A stretch of DNA of 64,000 bases. Origin: Bacillota bacterium (GTDB taxonomy: Bacteria > Bacillota > Clostridia > Lachnospirales > Lachnospiraceae). The translations under genes and the position numbers were made by a program. The stretch spans positions 1 to 64,000 of the forward strand of contig JAEZFK010000042.1 in NCBI GenBank assembly GCA_023437715.1. Direction: 5' to 3'. The notes under the pieces were generated by a model that worked only from the letters and a program-made list of their open reading frames with translations, made no database searches and was not told the origin of the DNA. Shown here piece by piece: positions 42,132 through 51,268 of the stretch; the first letter of the stretch is position 1, and every line of letters begins with the position of its first letter.

Positions 42132-43562
42132 TTGAGCGATTTTAAATTTCCTGAGGGCTTTCTTTGGGGAGGGGCCATCGCTGCCAACCAGGCGGAAGGC
42201 GCCTTTCGTGAAGGCGGCCGGGGATTGAGTAACATTGACGTGATTCCTCACGGGGAGAGAAGGCTGGAAGTAAAAAAAGGGAATGTTTCCCGTCCTGAAT
42301 TGCAGGACGGGGAATATTACCCAAGCCATGAGGGAATTAATTTTTATTATCATTATAAAGAGGATATTGCTTTAATGGCGGAAATGGGTTTTAAAGTATT
42401 CCGCACTTCTGTTTCATGGTCCAGGCTTTTTCCTGAAGGGGACGAGGAAAAGCCCAGCCAGGCGGGAATTGATTTTTACCGCAGCATGTTTTTGGAGTGT
42501 AAAAAGTACGGCATTGAGCCTTTGGTGACTTTATGCCATTTTGATATTCCCATGGGACTGGTAAAACGGTATGGTTCATGGAGAAACCGGAAGGTTTCAG
42601 ACTTTTTCCTGCGCTATGCAAAAACCTGCTTTCAGGAATTTTCAGGATTGGTGAAATACTGGCTGACCTTTAATGAGATTAATATCATCCTGCACAGCCC
42701 GTTTTCCGGCGCAGGGATTGCGTTTCAGGAAGGGGAAAATAAAGCCCAGGTTATCTACCAGTCAGCCCACCATATTTTAGTGGCCAGCGCTTTAGCCACT
42801 AAGCTGGCCCATGAATGCGATCCCGGCAATCAGATTGGCTGTATGCTTGCAGGAGGCAGCTTTTATCCTTATTCCTGTAAACCTGAGGACGTCTGGGAGT
42901 CTGTGAAAAAGGAGCAGGAAAACTTATTTTTCATCGACGTACAGGTGCGGGGCGCGTATCCGTCTTATGCCCGTAAGCTTTTCCGTGACAAGGGAGTCAG
43001 ACTCATCATGGAAGAGGGAGACCTGGGGATTTTAAAAAACACGGTGGATTTTGTTTCTTTCAGCTATTATGCCAGCCGCTGCACAGCCGCGGATATGAAT
43101 GATAAAACAGCAAATGAGGGCAATATCATCCGCTCTGTGAAAAATCCTTATTTACAGACAAGCCAGTGGGGCTGGAACATTGACCCCCTGGGTCTTAGAA
43201 TTACCATGAACCAGTTGTATGACCGTTATCAGAAACCTCTGTTTCTTGTTGAGAATGGTCTTGGCGCAAGGGACAAGGTGGAGCAGGATGGAAGCATACA
43301 GGACGATTACCGCATTGATTACTTGAGAAGCCATATCCAGGCGATGAAAGAAGCCGTGGAGGACGGAGTGGAGCTGATGGGGTATACGGTCTGGAGCTGT
43401 ATTGATATTGTCTCTGCGTCTACAGGAGAGATGAGTAAGCGCTACGGCCTTATTTATGTAGACAGGGCGGACGACGGAAGCGGGAGTCTGCAGAGGAGAA
43501 AAAAGAAATCCTTTGATTGGTATAAAAAGGTGATTGAAAGTAACGGGGATGAAATAGGCTGA
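42132..43562 (+). CDS. GH1 6-phospho-beta-glucosidase
   Basis: 476 residues with a TTG start at 42132, one base after the EIIBC stop and directly behind GAGGAGG. GH1 motifs are FPEGFLWGGAIAANQAEGAF at the start, the acid/base Glu in YWLTFNEIN near residue 182, the nucleophile in LFLVENGLGARD near 375, and SKRYGLIYVD near the end, which is typical of 6-phospho specificity. It hydrolyses the phosphorylated disaccharide to glucose-6-phosphate plus aglycone or glucose. Confidence 0.93.
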   Translation: MSDFKFPEGFLWGGAIAANQAEGAFREGGRGLSNIDVIPHGERRLEVKKGNVSRPELQDGEYYPSHEGINFYYHYKEDIALMAEMGFKVFRTSVSWSRLFPEGDEEKPSQAGIDFYRSMFLECKKYGIEPLVTLCHFDIPMGLVKRYGSWRNRKVSDFFLRYAKTCFQEFSGLVKYWLTFNEINIILHSPFSGAGIAFQEGENKAQVIYQSAHHILVASALATKLAHECDPGNQIGCMLAGGSFYPYSCKPEDVWESVKKEQENLFFIDVQVRGAYPSYARKLFRDKGVRLIMEEGDLGILKNTVDFVSFSYYASRCTAADMNDKTANEGNIIRSVKNPYLQTSQWGWNIDPLGLRITMNQLYDRYQKPLFLVENGLGARDKVEQDGSIQDDYRIDYLRSHIQAMKEAVEDGVELMGYTVWSCIDIVSASTGEMSKRYGLIYVDRADDGSGSLQRRKKKSFDWYKKVIESNGDEIG

Positions 43563-43590
43563 CAGCAGCAAATTTTTCGGATAATAAAGG

Positions 43591-43624
43591 GACTTCACAT
43601 ATGAACGTGTGAGGTCTTTTTTTA
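43591..43624 (+). terminator. Terminator of the beta-glucoside operon
   Basis: GACTTCACA (43591-43599) pairs with TGTGAGGTC (43609-43617, one wobble pair), followed by seven T. Confidence 0.9.
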
Positions 43625-43836
43625 TTACCTTGATATATTCTGGAAAGTTAAAGCAACATAGTATATAATTACTTATTAGCAGGACATTTTTATATTCATC
43701 ACAGCAATAATGGGAAGCTCTCTAAACGTAATGGGAAGCTGGGAAGAAACCTTAATTTATTTATTGGACTTTCCTAAGGTGAAGTTTGTGAATTATATAA
43801 AAGCAACGATGGAAAAGTTAAGAAAGGTGGTGGCTT

Positions 43837-44610
43837 ATGATTGCAATTTATGATTGGTTTGGCTATGAACTGGAAATAAAGGAACGTTATCAGTTAATAA
43901 AAAAGGCCGGATTTGATGGTGTTTTATTATGGTGGAGTGAAGGCTTTGGGCGGAACGATTACCGTAACGCACCGCAAATCGCACGGGAGGCAGGTCTTTT
44001 TATAGAAAATATCCATACGCCGGTACAAAACCAAAATGACCTCTGGCTTGACAATCTGAAAGGGGAAGCCTTAACCAATTGCTATTTGCAATGTGTTTCA
44101 GATTGTGACGAATTTGAAATTCCCACAATGGTGGTGCACTTACCCGGTGAGGACAATCCATATAACATATTAGGACTGGACAGAATCAAGAGAATCACTG
44201 AAAAAGCGGAAAAGCTTGGTGTCAACGTTGCATTGGAGAATTTACAGAACCTTCCCAATCTGGCATATGTGCTGGAGCAGGTAGATTCCCCGCATATGGG
44301 ATTCTGTTACGACTGCGGGCATCACTACCGCTACTATCCGGACCATGATTTATTATCCATGTACGGTTCCCGGTTGATGGCACTTCACTTACATGATATT
44401 GGCGGAAATTATGCCCAACACCAGTTACCCTTTGACGGACCGATTGACTGGGCTGAGGCCATGAAAAATATTGCAGAAGTGGGTTATTCCGGTGCAACTG
44501 CAATAGAGGCCATGAATTGGGATTATAAGCATTTATCGGCAGCGGAATTTTTGCAAAAAGCGTTCGAAGGAGCAAAAAGGCTGGAAGCATTAAGGCTCCC
44601 TAATCCATAA
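43837..44610 (+). CDS. Sugar phosphate isomerase/epimerase-like TIM-barrel protein
   Basis: 257 residues of the xylose-isomerase-like AP-endonuclease-2 fold: FDGVLLWWSEGFGRNDY early, metal-binding residues in NVALENLQN, GFCYDCGHHYRY and ALHLHDIGG, and AIEAMNWDYKH near the C-terminus. The specific sugar is not evident. It is monogenic, 274 bases after the beta-glucoside operon terminator, with AAGGTGG before the ATG. It may act on an unusual sugar or inositol derivative. Confidence 0.8.
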   Translation: MIAIYDWFGYELEIKERYQLIKKAGFDGVLLWWSEGFGRNDYRNAPQIAREAGLFIENIHTPVQNQNDLWLDNLKGEALTNCYLQCVSDCDEFEIPTMVVHLPGEDNPYNILGLDRIKRITEKAEKLGVNVALENLQNLPNLAYVLEQVDSPHMGFCYDCGHHYRYYPDHDLLSMYGSRLMALHLHDIGGNYAQHQLPFDGPIDWAEAMKNIAEVGYSGATAIEAMNWDYKHLSAAEFLQKAFEGAKRLEALRLPNP

Positions 44611-44722
44611 AAACAAAAACGATCCGCAATAAGCTATGATGTATGGTATATGAAGAACCGATTATTTCAGCTATACATAACGGTAAGGCAATTCATCTGG
44701 AAACAACCTAAGGAGCATGATT

Positions 44723-45577
44723 ATGGTTTATTTATCTCATTTTTCTTTCCCGGATATAGAACGGGAATACAGTTTTGTTATGGGAGAAAAAAGGACATGC
44801 TATGATACCTTTTATCCCTTTTATATTCTGTCAAAGCACCATCTTTCCATGCTGGATTTTGAACCGGTCACGATTTTATACGGAGGCAACGGTTCCGGCA
44901 AGACAACGGCGCTTAATGTTATCGGAGAAAAGTTAGGGCTCACAAGAGATACCCTCTTTAACCGGACTAATTTTTTTGAAGACTATACCGGCCTCTGTTC
45001 TTATAAACTGGACAATCGTCTTACTAAGGAAAGCAGAATCATTACAAGCGATGATGTTTTTGATTTTATGTTAAATTTAAGAACCATCAATGATGGAATT
45101 AATCAAAAACGGGAGGATTTGCTTCAGGAATATTTAGATGTGAAATATTCGGAATTCCGGATGAAATCATTGGATGATTATGAACAACTGAGAAAGGTCA
45201 ATAAGGCGCGCAGCAAGACCCAATCCCGTTACATCAGAAACAGCCTCATGGATAATGTCAGGGAACATTCCAATGGAGAAAGTGCATTTATCTATTTTTG
45301 TGATAAAATTAAAGGAAATGGGCTTTATCTTTTGGATGAACCGGAAAACAGCTTATCTCCGGAACGGCAGCAGGAGCTTATAAGATTTCTTGAAGATTCT
45401 GCCCGTTTCTTTGGCTGCCAATTTATTATAGCAACCCATTCTCCCTTTCTTCTCTCAATGAGAGGGGCTAAGATTTATGATATGGATGAAGATCCGTCAG
45501 ATGTTAAAAAATGGACACAGCTATCGAATGTCCGTGCATATTATGATTTTTTCAAGCTCCATGAAAAAGAATTTTAA
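44723..45577 (+). CDS. Stand-alone AAA-family (ABC/SMC-like) ATPase
   Basis: 285 residues from the ATG at 44723 behind AAGGAG. It has Walker A LYGGNGSGKTTALNVIGEKL (near residue 52), a helical insert, a signature-like NGESAFIYF, Walker B GLYLLDEPENSLSPERQQEL and H-loop FIIATHSPFLLSM. The fold is that of AAA_21/AAA_23 ATPases. No TOPRIM or HNH partner domain is fused, and no nuclease gene adjoins it, so it is not obviously an OLD or Gabija system. Its role is unknown. Confidence 0.8.
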   Translation: MVYLSHFSFPDIEREYSFVMGEKRTCYDTFYPFYILSKHHLSMLDFEPVTILYGGNGSGKTTALNVIGEKLGLTRDTLFNRTNFFEDYTGLCSYKLDNRLTKESRIITSDDVFDFMLNLRTINDGINQKREDLLQEYLDVKYSEFRMKSLDDYEQLRKVNKARSKTQSRYIRNSLMDNVREHSNGESAFIYFCDKIKGNGLYLLDEPENSLSPERQQELIRFLEDSARFFGCQFIIATHSPFLLSMRGAKIYDMDEDPSDVKKWTQLSNVRAYYDFFKLHEKEF

Positions 45578-45680
45578 GGGAATAGAATATAATCTGCGAA
45601 AATGAGCATACTTAAGAATACCTGCTGGAAGTACTTAAATACGGCAGGCAAATTAAAATAAATAAGAAGTTTAAAAAACA

Positions 45681-45727
45681 AAAGGGAACATCCCGGATAG
45701 CTGTGGCTTTCCGGGGTGTTCCCTTTT
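45681..45727. terminator. Bidirectional terminator between convergent operons
   Basis: AAAGGGAACATCCCGGA (about 45681-45697) pairs with TCCGGGGTGTTCCCTTT (about 45710-45726), with an A-run on the left and T on the right. It ends both the ATPase gene and the minus-strand aminoacylation operon; the last codon of the latter overlaps it. Confidence 0.88.
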
Positions 45728-46691
45728 ATTTCTGCTGTGTCAGCTTAATGTAATTTTTCATTTCCCGATTCCACCCCGCAAATTTTTCCTCTCCGCGGTG
45801 ATCCTCCAGCTTTGTATGCTCATGCAGATATTTCCCTATGTAAGCGGAGACTTTCTTCGCCCCATAATAGTTTAAGTGATCTCCTCCGTCCCGGGAATCC
45901 TGCATCCAGTCTATATTTAAGGAATCAATATCCAGGTTCAGATCAAGATAAGCCAGCTGGTTCTCCTTCGCATAGGCTTCGGAGGAATTGTGCTTGGAAT
46001 AGGTCCAGCACTTCGGCGACGGGGCGCTGTAGAGGATCAGTTCAATATTGTTTTCCCGGCATAGCTCCTCAATTTTATTTAAATAGAATAAGGGCTGTTC
46101 GCCGATTTCGAAGACATCGGAGGTTTCACTGACATAAGGGCCGTTCTTATAGGGATTTACCACAGAACTGTATAAATACCCCTTATAAACGGTGACAGGG
46201 TCCTGCTTGACTTTCTGGCCGATAGCCTTCAGCATATAAAGATGGAAATATTTCCAGTTATTATGGTATTTATAAACAGGAAACAGATTCTTGGCTGCTT
46301 CCTCAAAGGAGGTCTCAAGGGCGCTGATGTATTTAAAATCCCGGTAAAACGCATTTGTTTCCAGCAGGACAACCTTTGGGGACTGCTTTTTCAGCAGCTT
46401 TTCCAGCAGATAATAGGTATCCTGAAGCCGCTGCCCGGGAAGGCCGCAGTTATAGCCGGTATAACCGTAAGCATTCCATATTTCCATGGGTGAAATGCTG
46501 GTGCTGCATTCGCTGTCGCCGATGGTTACATAGTCTATGGTGTTCCTTGGCTCATTGAGTATGCTGCTGTTTTTTTTGTATAAGCCGTTTTCCACGCTGT
46601 TGTACGGAATGAGCAGATAGGACACCGCGTACAATACCATAAAAAGTCCGGCAAAGAATAAAATTGGTTTCTTCATGTTTCTGGTTTTCAT
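45726..46691 (-). CDS. DltD/AlgJ-like membrane-anchored SGNH protein
   Basis: 321 residues. One N-terminal membrane anchor at about 8-26 (PILFFAGLFMVLYAVSYLL) is followed by an extracytoplasmic SGNH-hydrolase-like domain: the nucleophile segment VTIGDSECSTSISP near residue 55, NCGLPGQRLQDTYYLL, VLLETNAF and the catalytic-pair motif DGGDHLNYYGAKKVSAYI near 275. In dlt systems DltD is the extracellular partner of the MBOAT DltB and completes transfer of the acyl group to the polymer. This is the last gene of the seven-gene operon, 11 bases after the MBOAT gene. Confidence 0.85.
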   Translation of the reverse strand: MKTRNMKKPILFFAGLFMVLYAVSYLLIPYNSVENGLYKKNSSILNEPRNTIDYVTIGDSECSTSISPMEIWNAYGYTGYNCGLPGQRLQDTYYLLEKLLKKQSPKVVLLETNAFYRDFKYISALETSFEEAAKNLFPVYKYHNNWKYFHLYMLKAIGQKVKQDPVTVYKGYLYSSVVNPYKNGPYVSETSDVFEIGEQPLFYLNKIEELCRENNIELILYSAPSPKCWTYSKHNSSEAYAKENQLAYLDLNLDIDSLNIDWMQDSRDGGDHLNYYGAKKVSAYIGKYLHEHTKLEDHRGEEKFAGWNREMKNYIKLTQQK

Positions 46692-46702
46692 CCCATCACC
46701 TC

Positions 46703-48286
46703 TTAAAATCCTGCATAAATCAATTGTGCCGGCAAATATCCGTCTCCATAAGCGCCCAGAATTATGACAAGAAGAACAGCGGCGTAGAGAAAGCTCCAGC
46801 GGGCGGCAATATTCCAGCCGGAAATTTTTTCACGGATGGAGATTCCGCGCTGGTGAATGGAGCCGACGATACACACCGCAAGAAAGCCGATGAGAACTGC
46901 GGCAAAGTCCGGCAGAGTCAGCCCAAGGTTAAGCAGAGAGCCGTCTGTGAACACGGACCAGTGAAAACCGGTGAAAATGGAGAGGAACATGCGGATGCCG
47001 ATGGTCAGGTTATCCGCCCTGAAAAACAATTCTCCGGTAAACACGATTAAAAGCAGCTTTGCCGTCTGGAAGCCACGGTAAAACCAGCTGTCCCGGTTGA
47101 TCCTTAATGCAGCCGCAGCTTTTTGAACCACCGGTTCCGTTAAGTTTCCCCACAGAATGAGGACAAAGTAATACATCCCATAGAAAATATAATGCCATCC
47201 GGTCCCGTGCCACAGTCCGTTTAAAAGCCACACGCCAAAGAGGGCGGGGCAGGAGGAAAGGACCTGGCCTGACTGCTTCCCGAACTTTGCCCGGAGTTTC
47301 TTTCCCAGGTTCTTGGAAAACCTGGTGAGGGATATGGGATAGAAGATATAATCTTTAAGCCAGGTCCCCAGGGTGATATGCCAGCGCCGCCAGAATTCTG
47401 ATGCGTTTCTGGAGGCGAAGGGCTGGCGGAAATTCTCGGGAATGGTCACTCCCAGCATTTCGCCTGTGCCGATGGTCATGTCAATGCAGCCTGAAAAATC
47501 TGCATACAGCTGAAAGGTGTATAAAACAGCCCCTGTAATCACCAGAATTCCGCCGTACTGGTTGGGTGTGTCAAAGATGGTTTCCACAAGCAGGTTGAGA
47601 CGGTCTGCGATCACAAGCTTTTTAAACAGGCCCCAGATCATTCGCTGCATACCGTAGGCCAGGTTTTTGTATTCCAGAGGCTTTCCTGAATACAAGGCCT
47701 GGGCTGTTTGGGAGTAACGGCAGATGGGCCCTTCCATGAGGGTGGGAAAGAAAGCCAGGTAAAGGGCCAGCCTGCCTAAATTGTCATCTGCTTCTATTCT
47801 TTCATAATAAACATCAATCAGGTAAGAGACTGCCTGTAAGGTGTAAAAGGAGATTCCTATGGGCAGGGCAAAGCTCATGGAGGGCAGAAATCCTGAAAGG
47901 GACAGGGCCTCCAGCAAATAGTCCATGTTTTTGCAGAAGAAGCCGGAGTATTTTAAAACCAGCAAAATGCCGGCCTGCAGCCCGATTCCAAGCCATAGGA
48001 TTCTCCGGCGTTTCTTTTCGTAGGCTGCTTTCTGCGCTTTCTTGTTCTCCTGGTTATGGTCTGCCGCCTCATAGTCCTTTTTACAGGAAGAAAGCCACAG
48101 GCCCATGTGATGAATGGAGAGGGTGGAAAAGAGCAGGTAAAACAAAAGCTTTCCGCTTATGGAAAGAAAGAAGATATAGCTGGCAAGCAGCAGTACTATG
48201 TAGCGGAGGCGCTGGGGCGCAAGCTGGTAGGCCAGAAATACTGCCGGCAGAAAGATGAAAAGGTACAGGATCGAATTGTAGGTCAT
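46703..48286 (-). CDS. MBOAT-family O-acyltransferase (DltB/AlgI-like)
   Basis: 527 residues with about eleven membrane segments. MBOAT hallmarks are YLAFFPTLMEGPICRYSQ, SEFWRRWHITLGTWLKDYIF (20 residues) and the catalytic-His segment LNGLWHGTGWHYIFYGMYY near residue 350. The family moves acyl groups from a carrier across the membrane to hydroxyls of a wall or surface polymer. It lies between genes for an acyl carrier protein and an SGNH protein, the same set of parts as DltC-DltB-DltD. Confidence 0.92.
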   Translation of the reverse strand: MTYNSILYLFIFLPAVFLAYQLAPQRLRYIVLLLASYIFFLSISGKLLFYLLFSTLSIHHMGLWLSSCKKDYEAADHNQENKKAQKAAYEKKRRRILWLGIGLQAGILLVLKYSGFFCKNMDYLLEALSLSGFLPSMSFALPIGISFYTLQAVSYLIDVYYERIEADDNLGRLALYLAFFPTLMEGPICRYSQTAQALYSGKPLEYKNLAYGMQRMIWGLFKKLVIADRLNLLVETIFDTPNQYGGILVITGAVLYTFQLYADFSGCIDMTIGTGEMLGVTIPENFRQPFASRNASEFWRRWHITLGTWLKDYIFYPISLTRFSKNLGKKLRAKFGKQSGQVLSSCPALFGVWLLNGLWHGTGWHYIFYGMYYFVLILWGNLTEPVVQKAAAALRINRDSWFYRGFQTAKLLLIVFTGELFFRADNLTIGIRMFLSIFTGFHWSVFTDGSLLNLGLTLPDFAAVLIGFLAVCIVGSIHQRGISIREKISGWNIAARWSFLYAAVLLVIILGAYGDGYLPAQLIYAGF

Positions 48287-48289
48287 CTT

Positions 48290-48517
48290 TTATTCCTCTT
48301 GCAGCCGGTTAATCATGCTCCATATCGCTTCTGCGGAATTAAAGTTGGCAGGTACCATGTCCATTGGGGTGATCTCAATGCCGAATGCGTCCTCCAGCTC
48401 CGGAATGAGAGAGAGAATGGAAAAGGAGTCCAGAAGGCCTCTGTCAATGAGCCTTGTTTCTGTTTCATAATCAATGCCTGGGTTGATTCCGTTTAAGATT
48501 TCTAATAATTGTTCCAT
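48290..48517 (-). CDS. Acyl/aminoacyl carrier protein (DltC-like)
   Basis: 75 residues, a four-helix carrier with the phosphopantetheine attachment Ser in LIDRGLLDSFSILSLIPELE near residue 36 (DSF variant of DSL). Helix III reads FGIEITPMDMVPANFNSAEA. It would carry the amino acid activated by the adenylation protein of this operon to the MBOAT. GGAG precedes the ATG; the MBOAT start follows after three bases. Confidence 0.9.
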   Translation of the reverse strand: MEQLLEILNGINPGIDYETETRLIDRGLLDSFSILSLIPELEDAFGIEITPMDMVPANFNSAEAIWSMINRLQEE

Positions 48518-48530
48518 GGTTTTATCTCCT

Positions 48531-49766
48531 TTACGATAGAAAGTAATTTAAATTTAAAGGGTCCGGATGGGGGTAATTCAGGATATTCGTAGGAACCCCG
48601 GGCCTGGCCGTGCGCAGTCCTTCTTTTGAGGAACAGAGAAGAATCTGGGGCAGGTCCCGGCTTAAAAACAGGGAAATGCCTTCCGTTGCCGAATAAGCGC
48701 CGGTCTTTTGAAAGACCAGCCGGTCACCCAATTGAAGATTTTTAAGTGGGTATTGCTTTATGAGTACGTCGCTTACGGTACAGAGGGAACCGCAGACCGT
48801 CCACTCCTTTGTGCCCTTTTCCTGTATGCCCGGTTGAAAATCACCTGGTTGATGATTCCCCAGATGAAGGACAGGCGGCTTTTTCATGGCGAGCATCTGT
48901 CCGTAATAGTTTAAATGGTGGATTCCTCCGTCCACGATGCAGTAAGGCACTTCATTGTTTATTTTTGTATCCACCACGGTTGTCACATAGAAACCGCATG
49001 GTGAGGCGATAAACCTTCCCATTTCCAGAGTTATGCCGCCCTTAAACTCAAGCTTTTTAATACAGTCCGCCAGAAACTCCAGCATGGAATCCGCTTCGTC
49101 CTTTTCCTCTTCAAAATAGCAGACAGGAAGTCCCGGGCCGTATTCTATGTTTTTGACGGTAAAGCCGTACTGATCCTTTAATTCCCGGCAGAACCGGTCC
49201 AGGGAAGCGAGCTCCTTTTCCAGCTTTGAGGGTGATTTCTTCTGGGTGCCTGAATAATACTGGATTCCCTCAATGCTTATCCATTTATTGTCCTTATCTG
49301 CCATGAGCTGCCGGATAAGGCTTTCCTCCATGCCGAACTGGTTTCCCGACGTCAGGCGGAGCAGGGCGCGGACTGTCAGCCCGCGCTTTTGCGCACCGGC
49401 TTTCAGAAGCTGCCAGTGGGAAAGGGACTCAATGGTATAGATGAGTTCATTTCCGTACCGGTCCAGAGCGTATTCTATATCCTCAGAGGCCTTATGTACA
49501 CCGGACAGGACGATCTTATTCATATTTATTCCGGCTCTCTGGCAGATGGAAAATTCTCCGGGAGAGCAGACCTCAAAGGAATCCACCAGAGCTTCCAAGT
49601 CCTTAATAACAAAGGGATTGGCTTTCATGGCATAGCATAGCTGGATGTTACTTCCCAGAACATCTCTGATTTTCCGGACCTGCTGTACCAGAATGTCCGT
49701 ATCAAAAATATAGAGGGGAGTCTTGTATTCCTGAAGATCATATGGAAACCTTGTTTCGCTTTTCAT
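48531..49766 (-). CDS. ODC/DAP-decarboxylase-fold PLP enzyme (type III) in a dlt-like operon
   Basis: 411 residues. The alanine-racemase-like barrel carries the PLP lysine in LCYAMKANPFV near residue 47, a substrate His/Ser region GIQYYSGTQ, the phosphate-binding EYGPGLPVCYFE, and LEMGRFIASPCGFYVTTVVD. The C-terminal beta domain has VCGSLCTVSDVL, equivalent to the Cys/Asp motif GPxCDSxD of ornithine and diaminopimelate decarboxylases, and FQKTGAYS. It probably decarboxylates (or less likely racemises) an amino acid. It starts inside the stop of the adenylation gene (ATGA), so its product is likely the substrate to be activated. The substrate is unknown; lysine from DAP is one possibility. Confidence 0.82.
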   Translation of the reverse strand: MKSETRFPYDLQEYKTPLYIFDTDILVQQVRKIRDVLGSNIQLCYAMKANPFVIKDLEALVDSFEVCSPGEFSICQRAGINMNKIVLSGVHKASEDIEYALDRYGNELIYTIESLSHWQLLKAGAQKRGLTVRALLRLTSGNQFGMEESLIRQLMADKDNKWISIEGIQYYSGTQKKSPSKLEKELASLDRFCRELKDQYGFTVKNIEYGPGLPVCYFEEEKDEADSMLEFLADCIKKLEFKGGITLEMGRFIASPCGFYVTTVVDTKINNEVPYCIVDGGIHHLNYYGQMLAMKKPPVLHLGNHQPGDFQPGIQEKGTKEWTVCGSLCTVSDVLIKQYPLKNLQLGDRLVFQKTGAYSATEGISLFLSRDLPQILLCSSKEGLRTARPGVPTNILNYPHPDPLNLNYFLS

Positions 49767-51268
49767 TGTGACATCTCCAATAATTTTTTTCTGTCCAGCT
49801 TTCCGTTTGCAGTAACCGGAAGCTGGGGAAGAGGGTGGAATACCGTGGGAATCATATAGGCGGGCAGGGATTCCCTCATTTTGCCGGAGATTTCCTTTCC
49901 GTCCATGGTCCCGGTATAAAACGCCGCGATCCTGTTTTTGGCCGTATCAAAAACGCAGCAGGCTCTTTGGATGTCAGGATAGCTGTTTATGACGGCTTCA
50001 ATCTCCTCCAGCTCAATCCGGTGGCCCATGTGCTTGATCTGAAAATCCTTGCGGCCTGCAAAGCAAAGCTCTCCAGCCCCGTTATAAAAGGCCAGGTCCC
50101 CGGTCCGGTAAATGGTTTCCAGATAGCGGGAGTGAAGCGGATTCTGGACAAAGGCCCGTCTGGTCTGCTCCGGATTGTTATAATATCCCAAAGCCAGGGC
50201 GGTTCCTGATACGCACAGCTCTCCGGTCCGTTCCTTTTCCGTGATCTGCCGGTCATCCTGGTTCAGAAGAAAGACCTTTTCATTGGGAAAGGCTTTTCCT
50301 ATGGGCAGAATCTCACCGGGCTCAAATTCCCGGTCCACCCGGTAATAGGTGCAGTTGCAGGTGATTTCCGTGGGACCGTATAAATTTACATAGCTTGCGT
50401 CCGGCAGGTACTTCTGCCATGTTCTCAAATGCTTTACCGGCATCATTTCCCCGCTGAATAAAACCTTGTTGACATCGGATGGAACCTTATAAGTAAAACC
50501 CTTCAGCTGGGCAATCAGGCACAGGGCGGAAACGGCCCAGATCAGGGTGGTCGCTTTTTCTTCGCACAGGCAGTCCAGAAGCGCTGTGGGAATGGAAAAC
50601 AGCCGTTTCGGTATGATGACCATGGTGGCCCCGGTTTTCAGGGTGGAATAAATGTCCTTCACCGACACGTCAAAGTCAAAAGGTGCCTGGTTTCCGATGA
50701 TGTCCTCTCCCGTGATGCCGAACATGGAAGGAAAGTACTCCATGAAATCAATGACAGAACGGTGGCTGACCAGGACGCCCTTTGGAACACCGGTGGAGCC
50801 TGAAGTAAAATTGCAGTACAGAGGGTCCACATCCAGGGCCTGGCTTCGTATGTGCTGCAATGCGTCTTCCTTTATATCCGCCTTTATGATTTCATGATAA
50901 TCAAGCAGATTCCCCGAAAAACCGGCCGCCTCCAGTGCTGCCTTCCCATCCCTCAGAGTGATGGCACAGCCTGCTTCCAGAACCTCAAGTATCTGCCGGA
51001 CCCTGGGAGACGGCTGCCCGGGGCTTATGAGAACATAGAAGCCTCCGGCGTAAACAATTCCCATAAATGCGGTCAATGCTTCAATTCCTTTATCCATAAA
51101 AACAACGACAGGACTTCCCGGCGGCAGGGAAAGGGAAAGAAAGCTTCCCAGCCTTTTCGCGTTGGAGAGCAGTTCTCCGTAGGAGCAGCTTTTTCCCTCC
51201 TCCTTTACCGCAATTTTCTCCGGATGAATTCCGGCGGAGTGTTCAAGATATTCCAGTACATTTTTCAT
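49763..51268 (-). CDS. Amino-acid adenylation enzyme (DltA/NRPS A-domain-like)
   Basis: 501 residues, a free-standing adenylation enzyme. Core motifs in order: A3 CNFTSGSTGVPKGVLVSH (near 150), A4 APFDFDVSVKDIY, A5 NLYGPTEITCN (near 295), A7 YRTGDLAF, A8 GRKDFQIKHMGHRIELEEIE and A10 PVTANGKLDRKKL with the catalytic Lys. The Asp in FDVSVKD is the position that binds the alpha-amino group, so an amino acid is expected. It would charge the carrier protein encoded two genes downstream. Length and layout match DltA (about 500). Substrate specificity was not resolved. Confidence 0.88.
   Translation of the reverse strand: MKNVLEYLEHSAGIHPEKIAVKEEGKSCSYGELLSNAKRLGSFLSLSLPPGSPVVVFMDKGIEALTAFMGIVYAGGFYVLISPGQPSPRVRQILEVLEAGCAITLRDGKAALEAAGFSGNLLDYHEIIKADIKEDALQHIRSQALDVDPLYCNFTSGSTGVPKGVLVSHRSVIDFMEYFPSMFGITGEDIIGNQAPFDFDVSVKDIYSTLKTGATMVIIPKRLFSIPTALLDCLCEEKATTLIWAVSALCLIAQLKGFTYKVPSDVNKVLFSGEMMPVKHLRTWQKYLPDASYVNLYGPTEITCNCTYYRVDREFEPGEILPIGKAFPNEKVFLLNQDDRQITEKERTGELCVSGTALALGYYNNPEQTRRAFVQNPLHSRYLETIYRTGDLAFYNGAGELCFAGRKDFQIKHMGHRIELEEIEAVINSYPDIQRACCVFDTAKNRIAAFYTGTMDGKEISGKMRESLPAYMIPTVFHPLPQLPVTANGKLDRKKLLEMSQ

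Noticed and set aside
44723..45577. OLD, Gabija or RecF defence/repair gene
   Set aside because: No TOPRIM, helicase or nuclease domain or neighbour is present; only a bare ATPase can be supported.
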